Source of the DNA: Davidsoniella eucalypti
Lineage: Eukaryota; Ascomycota; Sordariomycetes; Microascales; Ceratocystidaceae
Assembly (NCBI GenBank): GCA_004009845.1
Contig: RMBW01000019.1
Coordinates: 310,001-374,000, forward strand
Direction of reading: 5' to 3'
DNA length: 64,000 bases
Shown: in pieces, positions 23,531-33,731 of the stretch
Position numbering within the stretch: position 1 is the first letter of the stretch
Layout: each line of letters starts with the position of its first letter
Notes under the pieces: generated by a model
Seen by the model: only the letters and a program-made list of their open reading frames with translations
Database searches by the model: none
Told to the model about the DNA's origin: nothing
Position numbers and translations under genes: made by a program

Positions 23531-25803
23531 AGCATTGCTATTTATAGGCGTTATGTCGGGTGGTCATCTTTTTCGCATTCAGCACAATACAAAACAATAT
23601 TTCACGTTGTCCGATTGTCATGTTGTCAGTCTTGATTAACTAATTGTCTAATGTACATATCTATTCAAAACCGATTGTTATCTACGTCACTTTGAACATT
23701 GTAACCCAGTTCCGGAAGCAACCCTAAGGTGCCTACAGTGATAGCGTACCCTTCAAACAAAGATAGTTATACTTACTTTAGCCAATTACAATTCGGACTA
23801 TTTTCGATTAGATAGAATTTCCCGCCTCTCAACAGAAATAATCAGATATTGTTTAGATGGCAATGTTTGCCAAGCATTTGAACATCGTGGCTCAACTCAT
23901 ATGATTGATGAGGAATATAATGGATAATGTATTTTGTATATAAAAAAAATTGGAACAAAAACTATCTTGATATCTCGATTGAAAATGGTAGTACAAAAGA
24001 AATAAAGAATATATGGCACTTTGCCAGCTGGCACCTCTTGAAGACTAAGTGAGGAGTGCATAATACTATGGGGCTAAGTACCACCTTGATCCTTTTGATC
24101 AAATTTCTATTGTGATATCAAACTTCTAATTCCCAACATAAACGAAATGTTGCACAACGAGTCCAACCCAATTCGAAATGCTCTGATTCTTACAAGTTAT
24201 ATCCTCTCTAATATTATTGAGAAAGACCACAAAGGCAATACGAGAATCTACAAAAATTCAAGTGATAGAAATAGCCCTTGTATTGACATGGAGTTTTTGT
24301 TGCCCCTAACGCCGCCATTCTGGGTTGATACACCACAAGAACAGAAATTCATGCTACTATATTCATGTAATGATGGAAGGACGTACCAAGACTTGATTAG
24401 AGCTATGGAATTAGGTACACAAGAAGGTAAAGCTACAAGACAGTACTGAGTGCCAGAGAGCTACGACATATCGACTCTGATAAGCTAGCAAATGTGTTAG
24501 ACAAAACCTGTAGTTTTATCGTTCAAGAAGGCCTAAGAACTTACTGAATAGACTTTGTTTGATTGTGTTGTTGGTAGTTTAAAGTTGTCTTTGATTTTTG
24601 ACTTCACCGGATTGCAAGAGCGGAAGTTCAATTTGAGAGAGTGATTAAATGAGAATGTACAGACAGACTAGAATTTATAGCAAACTTTGACTGGAGGTTT
24701 CAGAGCTAGATTAATGATTATCTATGAGAGATGTCTGTTCTTACTTATATAGCCAGACCTGAGAAGCCCAATATGTTCATTCTAGGTTCTCAGGCTGTGT
24801 ACTAAGGTCTAGCCATCAATGCTTTCTCTTACATTGATGTCCCGAATGAGTTGTGTAGTGTATAGGAAGTGCAACATGCTCTGTGTATACAGAGTAGCTC
24901 TTATTTTTGGTGGATGTAGTCGTGTTGAAGTGTAATATAGCACGAAATATACTAATTATCTTTCAATCTTGTGTCTAAATTACCTCCAATGTCAATTTGG
25001 GTAAAAGGACAGAAAAGGTTCAAGGCCTGTTTTAGTAGTATTTTAGTAGCTAAGTATGTAACTTTAATTGACTTGCTTAACATTTTTCAGTGTTCAATAT
25101 TGTGTCTTCTGAGCTACAAGTTCCTTTTGCCTTTGTATTTCCTTTACTTTTCCACTAGTTGTGACAAAGTTTTACCTTAGGCTCTTACTGGTTATTGTCC
25201 TTCCACGAAGCGGGGCCATAGCCATATTGTACGTCTTTACTTCAAGAATAGTATATTTATTGACCAGCGAAACCAGCTGTTGTGATTTGGTAAGACGCCG
25301 TGTCAGAGAACGATGCGCTAGGGATAGTTAGTAATGGCTTGCTTAACATGGCAAACTAAACCGTCATGGTGGACAAACATGGTATATAAGATTGAAACAG
25401 GGTGCCAAATCTTGCACTATATAAAATACATACTTACTAGTCTACGGGATATATCTTTACCAACTTACAAGCCTAGTATGATAATGATATAAATCAAACG
25501 ACAGGCCATCATGGGGTCAGGTGATTGTAAATGAGAACATATATCTAATATTAAAACCCAAAAACGACAACAAAATAGGATTTGAGCCAAGTAGACGCAA
25601 GTCAAAACCTTGGGGAAGTCAAGCTTGACTGGAAGACTAGGCTATGAGATGAAAATGCGAAACTATGAAGAGCACAGAGGCTATATGATATGGTAAATGC
25701 TAATCTAGAAATGTGTAGCACCCTTTCTAACTCCACAGTGCTACAGCTTGACATGGCTAGCTATGAGGACTTGATTTGCTGGTTCAGAACAAGCAGATGC
25801 CAT
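23531..25803. other. AT-rich intergenic region
   Basis: No convincing gene. A 100-codon frame at 24147-24449 (plus) starts MLHNESNPIRNAL and has mixed composition rather than low complexity, so it could be a gene relic; it has no motif I recognise. The remainder is AT-rich with no repeats seen. Confidence 0.45.
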
Positions 25804-26556
25804 TTACACTTCAAGTCTTTCAGCCATCCAACGGTAGTAGGCCAGGTCGTTGTGATTGTAGTCAAGGCGGGTTCCCGCTTCGGCAATCCAGTTGTTGGAG
25901 AGCGACTCAATATTGGCAGAAGAAATCTTAGCGGGAGTGGTTTTACCACCCCAATCCACACTGTAAAGGTAAAGTTAGTACATACTGTCATACAAACTCA
26001 AAACTATAAGGGCATATAATCAGACTTACCGCTGTGAGGGGCTAGCACTATAACTGGCTTTAGTCAAGTACCAGGTGTTATCACTATTCCTCTGGAGGAC
26101 TTGGTAGTATGTACCACTGAAGCTGTCGGACCGCTTATCAACCTTGCCAACAAGTAGAGCGGGGTTGTTGCAACCGGTCTTCATAACCATGACAGCAATC
26201 ATAGGATGCCAGGTCGATAAATCTTCGCTGACCAATTCGCATAGCTTAAAGTAGTATGAATTTCCACGAACAAGCGCCAAGTCATCGTCATATACCGCAT
26301 CACATACCGCATCATAGTTCTTGTCACGAGAAAATAGGTGAGGGTGGTCCTTGGCACTGAAAGTTATCTCCTCCTCTTGGCCATCTTCAGACACCGCGTT
26401 TGTCTTGATGTTGAAGGTGATGTCTTCTAGAGGAACTTCATTGGCGCGCTCCTGAATATCTACAGAAAGATTTTCAAGGCTCGGGTTCACGGGCACGGTC
26501 GGAACAGCAGCGCTGGAGGCCAGAGCACAGAGAACGAGGACACTGAAGGATCTCAT
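25804..26556 (-). CDS. Small secreted protein, 227 aa, unknown
   Basis: Two exons, 26030-26556 and 25804-25960. The 68-nt intron has GTAAGT, a TACTAAC branch site and CAG, and is joined in phase 2. Exon 2 adds about 52 residues (VDWGGKTTPAKISSANIE and on to WMAERLEV). The N-terminus MRSFSVLVLCALASSAAV is a clear signal peptide, with cleavage near residue 18. The mature protein has only three or four cysteines (DAVCDAVY, FKLCELV, KTGCNNP), and several Tyr/Trp-rich stretches (NSYYFKLC, SGTYYQVL, NTWYLTKA). The size and signal fit a candidate effector or extracellular protein, but I recognise no family. It stands alone in an AT-rich, repeat-bearing region, which is common for such genes. Confidence 0.78.
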
Positions 26557-27694
26557 GGTGATAGAGCGAGATGATAAGATGATGAAGGGATGATACTATA
26601 GAGTTGGCAGAGCTGTATCAAGGATAGTAAGAGTGGAGAAAGAGAGAGGTGAGGCTGATGGTGAAGGTGGTGAGAATAAGATCCGAAACAGTGAGTAAAC
26701 GAATGAGCATGTCGTGATACTTATATCTTGTTTCTTAGGCTGAGCTGAGTCTTCTTTTTGTATATCATCTCCTCTTCTTCTCTAGAGCCACTTTCAATAT
26801 GTCTATATGCAACAATGTAAAAACCCCGATATCACCGTACATAGATAAAAGCACGGACACACTACAGGCCACTCAACAAGGATAATTGTATGTAAATAGG
26901 CAAAAACTAGTTATATGAAGTCCGGAACGATGCTATGGACTATATTAGAGACGCTTGGGGTCTTTATAGGCCATGAGCCAAGTAACTACATTCTAGGTTG
27001 AACAAGTTATAACAAAAGAGAGATCTAGATATGGCCCATGCTGATCACCCCAAGCACTTCGAAAGGTCAACCCATAAACATCTGATCCATCTCCGGAGTT
27101 CACCGGGCTTAACCCATAAATTATACATTAGGATCTGGTAGGTTGGCAGTACTCGGTGGCATTGATAAGAAGCAACAGTTCAAAGAGATGCAAATTGGAC
27201 ATTGGATATTTATTTATTCATTTATTTATCATTTTACGTCTTATGTGGATCACGTGGATCCAACCCTAGTGGATCGTTAGACGTCGAGAAACCCTAATGG
27301 TCCCCCCATATGGAGGTCCGAACTAAAAAAGCAAAGCAAAAAGCAGAAAGAAAGAACAATTTTCGCATGGTGGAAGCAGTGGAGAAGACAAGCAGCGCTA
27401 ACCTGGCTAAACTTGTTTCTTCACTGTAAGGGCTTAGCATAACTATTCTCTTTAGCTGGACTAAAGGATGTAGAGATGTACAAAAACCCCAAAACAAAAC
27501 TTGAGCGAAAATAAAAATAAAAACATGGACATTTTTGCTAAAATGTAGAACTGTGAAGAAAGTAGATTGGTCTACTATTCTCACTCCCTCACAAGGGCCA
27601 AGCTACGTACCGGGAAGAGATCTTGATACGCAGAATATTGGCACATGTTCACTCTGACCCTGCTTTTACCTTGCAGCCCGAGATCCTGGAGTTC
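26557..27694. other. Intergenic, upstream of secreted gene
   Basis: Promoter side of the small secreted gene, then AT-rich sequence. A 96-codon minus frame at 27294-27584 has no recognisable features. No repeat is seen until the LINE A 3' end begins at 27695. Confidence 0.5.
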
Positions 27695-28360
27695 TGATTT
27701 AACGTCTCTCGCTTGACAAACTCAATAGCTTTGTATGTGCGGGACGAGACCGTCCCCTAGCCCCGAAGAACTAGTGGTCCATACCTCCACTATGAGCAAC
27801 AAAAAAAAATACAAAAAAAAAATACAAAAAAAAACAGTGCATCCACAAAACTATTCCCCAAAAGACAGATCCACAAAACCAACTCCTAAGTGGAGCTACC
27901 ATCCCCACTATTCAGTGAGCCTCCAAGAGGCTGGTGATCGTGGCCGTAAGAATGAAAAATTTGGCGTAATCGAGTCGGGTGCTATGGATGAAGCAACAGC
28001 GACAAGATTCCCGCGCCGCGGGGTCGGGCATCCGGAACCTTCAAAAGGCTGCCCGCCGTGTGTGAGTATGGCTCCCTGAGGTGAGTGGATAGACTCGGGA
28101 GACCAACGATCGAAAAGGTGCGGGGTCGGTCGCTGGTGAGAACATCCCTCGAGAGGGGAAATCGGGCTCAAGGCCTCACGAAACGGTGCTTCAAAGACGA
28201 CAAGTGTCGAAAAAGAAAACGAGAATGGACAGCAGCATTGGGGATATGTGCTGGTCGCTCTTAAAACCCACGACGAAGGGGAAAAATTCGTCTTTGGACG
28301 GAGGGGGAGGTACTCGAACTCAAAGGTACCCCCCCGAGGGTTGTAGGAGGGAAGGTTGTA
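27695..28360 (-). mobile_element. SINE-like element S2 with LINE A 3' end
   Basis: Read on the minus strand, the element starts at AACCTTCCCTCC (near 28356) with a B-box-like GAGTTCGAGTACC. It runs about 500 bp through sequence shared with S1, S3 and S4, passes a T-rich tract, and ends with about 100 bp identical in kind to the 3' UTR of LINE A (CCACTAGTTCTTCGGGGC and on). The last part of the LINE A tail is missing. It is arranged head to tail with S3 just downstream. Confidence 0.8.
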
Positions 28361-28370
28361 GGGTTAGGGT

Positions 28371-29118
28371 TGATTTGATTTGATTTGATTATATTTAACG
28401 TCTACCTAAATCACTAAGATCATACGACGCCGGATTGGTTACCGGACAGATATTTAACGTCCTCCGCTTGACAAGCTCAATAGCTTTGTATGTGCGGGAC
28501 GAGACCGTCCCCTAGCCCCGAAGAACTAGTGGTCCATACCTCCACTATGAGCAACAAAAACAAATACAAAAAAAAAAAAAAAAAAAAAAAAACCAGTGCA
28601 TCCACAAAACTATTCCCCAAAAGACAGATCCACAAAACCAACTCCTAAGTGGAGCTACCATCCCCACTATTCAGTGAGCCTCCAAGAGGCTGGTGATCGT
28701 GGCCGTAAGAATGAAAAATTTGGCGTAATCGAGTCGGGTGCTATGGATGAAGCAACAGCGACAAGATTCCCGCGCCGCGGGGTCGGGCATCCGGAACCTT
28801 CAAAAGGCTGCCCGCCGTGTGTGAGTGTGGCTCCCTGAGGTGAGTGGATAGACTCGGGAGACCAACGATCGAAAAGGTGCGGGGTCGGTCGCTGGTGAGA
28901 ACATCCCTCGAGAGGGGAAATCGGGCTCAAGGCCTCACGAAACGGTGCTTCGAAGACGACAAGTGTCGAAAAAGAAAACGAGAATAGACAGCAGCATTGG
29001 GGATATGTGCTGGTCGCTCTTAAAACCCACGACGAAGGGGAAAAATTCGTCTTTGGACGGAGGGGGAGGTACTCGAACTCAAAGGTACCCCCCCGAGGGT
29101 TGTAGGAGGGAAGGTTGG
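28371..29118 (-). mobile_element. SINE-like element S3, full length
   Basis: The most complete S copy. On the minus strand it begins with ACCAACCTTCCCTCC (29118), has the same B-box-like GAGTTCGAGTACC, a central region about 95 percent identical to S2, a 26-base T-tract at 28567-28592, then about 190 bp of LINE A 3' sequence, and ends in TCAAA repeats at 28371-28390. The shared 3' end indicates mobilisation by LINE A. The head abuts a double telomere-like GGGTTAGGGTT next to the 5' flank of tRNA-Lys. Confidence 0.85.
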
Positions 29119-29195
29119 TAGGGTTAGGGTTATTCGGCCCGGTGCGGCAAAATTTGAATCGTTATTGTCGCCGAAACTTCCGTAATCAAAACCCG

Positions 29196-29275
29196 GCCCG
29201 GTTAGCTCAATCGGTAGAGCGTAAGACTCTTAGCTTGGAATCTTAAGGCTGCGGGTTCGACCCCCGCATCGGGCT
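29196..29275 (+). tRNA. tRNA-Lys (anticodon CTT), with 7-nt intron
   Basis: The acceptor GCCCGGT pairs with ATCGGGC (one G-T pair). The D-arm is TAGCTCAATCGGTAGAGC. The anticodon stem TAAGA/TCTTA encloses CTCTTA plus seven extra bases (GCTTGGA) plus A, consistent with anticodon CTT and a very short intron after position 37. The T-arm GCGGGTTCGACCCCCGC is perfect. No T-run of four or more follows for about 50 bp, so termination may be inefficient. The 3' half from 29241 plus about 42 bp of flank recurs at 31753 after the RLE-type LINE. Confidence 0.9.
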
Positions 29276-29316
29276 CAATTCCCGGTGATCCAGTTCAGCT
29301 GGAATATCGAACCTTA
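29241..29316 (+). repeat. Upstream copy of 76-bp duplication, tRNA-Lys 3' half
   Basis: From TCTTAAGG in the anticodon stem to about GAACCTTA downstream of the gene, this stretch matches 31753-31828 with about nine differences. The two copies bracket copy 2 of the RLE-type LINE and may be an old, long target-site duplication. Alternatively, two tRNA-Lys genes once stood in tandem. Confidence 0.6.
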
Positions 29317-29317
29317 A

Positions 29318-31752
29318 ATGGGGCATTTATTTTTGCATTTTTTGTCTGGTTATATGTTGATGAACCTTGACAAACACTCAACTCCTGCAGTCGCCTCGCA
29401 GAAAATCATGGAACAGCTGGGACCGCCCGGCCTTTTGGCAAAGAACGAGCTAAGTCTAAGCCAAAGTCAGCGGGCCCCGAACATGTTCTAGAAGCCATCA
29501 AAGCCTGGGACCCGAAAGCTGCACCTAGCCCCTCCGGACGGCCGCACCGACTGATCATCCGAGCAGCAGACGAGGAAGACTTTATCGCCTTCCTTGTAAA
29601 GCAGGCAAACGACATCCTAGCAGACTCTTCTCCCGGCAGGGCACTCCTTCTGGCATCTCGACTTGTGGCCCTAGACAAAAAACCAGGTGTACGACCGATA
29701 GCCGTTGGTGAAGCATTCATGCGAATCGTTGGCAAGGCCATCCTGATCGCCACAGGTTCGCATGGTACCAACCCATGCCAACAGGGTGTCGGGACATCTA
29801 CGGAGCCAATCGTGGGACTAATCAGAGAGGCCGTTGAGGACGAGAACACGGAGGGACACGAGTATATTACTCAACTAGACTTCTCCAACGCGTTCAACAA
29901 CATGAGCAGGAGGAGGATGGCAGACTCCGTGCGAGACTACAGGAAGGATCTCTTGGGGGCAGCGGCATGGGCATACGAAGACCCCACCATCCTCATTACA
30001 AACGACGGTAACAGGTTTGTATCCGCTGAAGGAGTTCGGCAGGGAGATGTGTTCGGTCCGTTGTTCTTCAGCTTGGGGATGAGAAAGTTCGTAGAGAAAC
30101 TGGAGGAGACACTGGGGCCAGGGGAGGAAGTCATGGCTTACCTCGACGACATTGGGTGACACGGATGTACCGGATACAGCGGCCACTTTGTTTGCAGATA
30201 TGGAAGTCGGGGTCTCCCTCAACCAGCCTAAGTCTAAGGCCCTCCGTATCCAGGACTGCCGTGGGTTAACCGGCATCGAGGTGCTTGGCTCCTTCCTCAG
30301 CCCTATCGCCGCCCGACGACGTTTTCTCTACGACCGCATAGTTCGTCAAGTTGGCACACATCTCAGTATGGAGCAGTTGTCCCTGCAAGAGGCCCAGCTG
30401 GCCCTTCGTATTTGCACACAACAGACACTTCGACACCTGGGGAGAACTCTACGACCCGACAGCCTGGAGGACATTTGGTCTACGCTCGACAATCTTCTTC
30501 TCAATTCGACGCGGTGGATCAGAGGCGTGGCCGAGCCCGGCCCATACGATGAAGACACCATGGCCTTGCCCAAGAGCTTGGGGGGGGATGGGTATCCCTT
30601 CCTATCTAGAGCAGGCCTTTGCCGTCTTTCCTGTCGCAATAGCCTAGGCCCACGCCGACTTGGAATGTATCCGGAACCCAGAAACGACCCGCCCGGAGGG
30701 CCTGCGGCGGCAGAAGGAAGTCGTGGGGGAACTCAATGGCATGAGATACGACAGACTTTGGGACCGTCTATCACCTGCAGAAAAGAAGGACTTGGGTGAT
30801 AACAGAACGTTCATTGGGAATACAGCCAACCAGCAGACGCCAGATTATTGCTGATTCCCTCCTTATGGGTATGACCAGTTTGCTCCCGGACCCCATGATG
30901 GAATAACCGTGCCCAGAGTGCCACCAGACTGTCAAGTGGGCTCATTACCAAAAATGCCAACCGAGCACTGCCCGCGTTCGGCCAACTCACTGCCTCCACG
31001 ATATGGTACGAAACTGCTTCCACCAGGCTCCGCCAGTCAGGAATCCTGTGCGACCTGGAACCCCACTTCCGCCACAATGAAGAAGACTCCGGCCGACGAG
31101 TTGATTGGGGATTCGAGGAGGTTGGATTGCGCAAACTGTACGACCTGACGATCATCACGCTTCATGGGGAACACTCCTCAAGGGAAGCAGCTACCATTCT
31201 GAACAAGATTTACGACAACAAGATTGGTAAATGCCCCCCTCTGGAAGCTGGTGAGCAGTTTTACCCGATAGTGTTCTCCCAGGGCGGATCGATGGACTCG
31301 AGATCCGAAACTACGTTCAAGATACTGCAACAACGTATGTCAAAGACTACATCAGCCTGGCTCGCCAGAACCGTGGGCTCCCTGATGGCTCAAACCCGAG
31401 TTGAGGCCCATTGGGTGACCCGAGGTGTGACTCGAGAAGGCCGCATGGGTGATGGTGCAACACTCCCAGTCCGTCCCTCGGACTTGGAAAATCAGGACGA
31501 GGACGCTTTTGTTGATTGCGAGGAGGGCTTCCTGGCCTGAGGAGCAGATGGGTGATGTTTTGATTGTTTTTGTTTTTGTTTTCTTTTGATGTTTCTACAG
31601 CTGTATCTGGGTATTCGCTCTTCTTGTTTCTTCTTTACTGTTTTTACTGGTTTTACTATTATCTTTGCTTTACACTCTATCGCCACATTCCAACTTAGTC
31701 TTTACAACTTAAAATTGCCAAACCAACATTAATATACAGGCACAACTCTTAA
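29318..31752 (+). mobile_element. RLE-type LINE, copy 2, 5' truncated
   Basis: A broken ORF runs from about 29490 to 31540. The reverse transcriptase reads GVRPIAVGEAFMRIVGKA, ITQLDFSNAFNNMS, RQGDVFGPLFF and the catalytic box YLDDI (30139). A frameshift follows at about 30150, more shifts come near 30590 and 30830, and coding resumes at 31127. A CCHC finger (C-x2-C-x7-H-x3-C, 30910-30957) and an endonuclease-like region (RRVDW, LYDLTIIT) follow, the order known for R2/CRE-class elements with restriction-like endonucleases. No apurinic endonuclease and no RNase H are present. The 3' UTR of about 210 bp ends ACAACTCTTAA and passes straight into the 3' half of a tRNA-Lys. The N-terminal part of the ORF is missing. 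It is inactive. Confidence 0.82.
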
Positions 31753-31828
31753 TCTTAAGGCTGCGGGCTCGACCCCCGCATTGGGCTCGATTCCCGATGC
31801 TCCAGTTCAACTGGTAATTCGAACCTTT
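31753..31828 (+). pseudogene. tRNA-Lys 3' half plus flank after LINE copy 2
   Basis: Starts at TCTTAAGGCTGCGGG (anticodon stem 3' strand), contains a T-arm with one change (GGCTCGA in place of GGTTCGA), and an acceptor strand with one C-to-T change. About 42 bp matching the 3' flank of the tRNA-Lys at 29196 follow. The seven-base intron is absent between CTCTTA and ATCTTA at the junction with the LINE. The 5' half of this tRNA does not exist here. Confidence 0.75.
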
Positions 31829-32469
31829 ATCCGCTGCGATTCTCTTTTTTTTGTTATATTTTGTATCTTTTTGTGGTGTTACGTTCATTTTAAGTCCATG
31901 TGCTGTTATTTTGTATAAATGTAACTGTATATTCCAGACAAGATCTTTATGTTTGAGTATATATTTTATAGTCAAATCCATTAGAAGATGCAGGAAAATT
32001 CTTCACGTTCCCATATCAAATAGTCTTGTTTGCCATGTGGTGATTGTGTAACCTCATCTTCAAGGCACCTTCCCTACTTAGAGTGCTTGTAAACATGACA
32101 CGAGCTAGTTGTTATCTGATTTTCCCAGACGAAAATTACTAAAAGCAGTAATTGAATAACTACATTGAATAGTTATAACTATAGTTTTTATCCTTTATTA
32201 AGCTTGAGACGTCTTTTGTAGACAGTAAGGAAAAGGAAGCAAACAAAACAGATACCGCTCCAGTTGAGTCTATAATTACTGTATCTAATCTCTCCCAAAC
32301 AAGTCTATATTTCTTTCGATTTCGATATCACGGGTCTCTCCTTAATTCTTTGATCATATCGTTTGTGCGTCCTCTTTAACTGGACAGTATCCTACTATGC
32401 GGCGCCAGGGTATTTGAGTGATATTGATAAATCTCAACAAGCCAGACTACTCTCGTATCAAGGCACTTC
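31829..32469. other. Intergenic, no gene seen
   Basis: AT-rich, with short ORFs only. No repeat recognised. Confidence 0.5.
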
Positions 32470-33700
32470 GGATTATTACAATGCTCAACTGCCTAGGCAA
32501 GGTATTGGAACAAATTTTTGCGCAGAGATGAGGCTTTTTAGCTGCAACCAAGGACGACCTGCTTCACCCAACGCAGTTTGGCGGACGGAAACAACGATCG
32601 ACGATCGATGCAGCAATGGTTCCCATGCACCAAGTCAAGTCATGGAAAGAACAGGGCCTGAAGTCGAGTATTGCACTACTTGATATCAAAGGCGCTTTCG
32701 ACCATGTTAATAGGGATACCCTACTGTGGCATTGCAGAGATCTTGGTCTTCCGAATAATTGCACCCAGTGGATCACAGCCAAGTTGGCTGGCACCCCAAG
32801 GTCTTCAAAACGGCCTGCCTGGTGGTCATACCAAAGCCAGGCCGTGACAAATCGCTCCCAAGAAGCTACAGACTGATCTCACTTCTCTCAATCCTGGGAA
32901 AGGGACTCAGAGAATTGTAGCAAGAAGACTGGCAGCACAAGCCATTGAACTAGAGATCATCTCCCGAACACAGTACCAAGAAGGGGAGCTACTGACCTCA
33001 CACTGTTGCTGGCAGACAAGATTAAGGGACGATCCAAGCATGGAGAGATAACCTCTTTTGTCACCTACGACATTAAGGGTGCCTTCGACGCCGTGAAACG
33101 GGGTAGGCTAGTTCAAAGGCTCAGAAATCAAGACTGGCCAATGTATAGTCAAATGTGTGTAATCTTTTCTGACCGATCGGGAAGTTTCCCTCTCTATAGA
33201 AGGAGACCAACCGGTCACCAGGAAAGTCGGAGGCAGTCTGCCACAGGGCTCGCCGGCCTCCCCCATCCTGTACATGCTTTACATGACGAGCCTACATGGG
33301 GTGGTTTGGGGTCTGGCCTACGCTGATGATGGCCTCGTTTCGGTCTCATCTAAGAATATTTCAGTTAATGTGGAAACCATTAACGGAGCCCTGAAAAGGA
33401 TAGGGAAATGGTGCAGGGGCAATAGTCTTTCGCTAGACTGGAATAAAATAGGACTGTTACACTGCTGAGCAAGAGGATGCTCCTCCATGAGCCTAGTTAC
33501 GCTCCCCTGTGGAGGGCTACTAAAGCCTTCCAAGTCTCTAAGGTGGCTAGGTGTATGGTGGGATTCTGGCTTCAACTTTTTGGAACACGCAAAGCAGGTT
33601 ACTGCTAATGGCAAGAGAACCATGAACGCACACCGAGCTCTCTCAGGAGTGTACCGAGGAACCCCAGTGTGGAGTCTGCTACATGTCATCAGAGCCTAAA
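32470..33700 (+). mobile_element. Chimeric Tad-like LINE relic
   Basis: The left part (32470 to about 32785) encodes the reverse transcriptase of one LINE family: LNCLGKVLEQIFAQ, then LLDIKGAFDHVNRDTLLWHC. At AAGTTGGCTGG (about 32782-32792) it switches to LINE A sequence. The right part then follows LINE A from WHPKVFKTACLVVIPK through YDIKGAFDAVKRGRL, LAYADDGLVSV and SLDWNKIGLLHC to GVYRGTPV, with several frameshifts and stops. The LINE A order is collinear with 57890-58770 of the full copy. It ends abruptly at about 33700, just before the NLR relic. Non-functional. Confidence 0.8.
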
Positions 33701-33731
33701 GCCTAACTCTCCCTACAAGAGACAGAAAGAC

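Noticed and set aside
27735..28930. Near-identical small ORFs (about 80-114 codons) in the S2 and S3 repeats
   Set aside because: They lie inside repeated non-coding SINE-like sequence, are open on both strands and are disrupted in S1 and S4.
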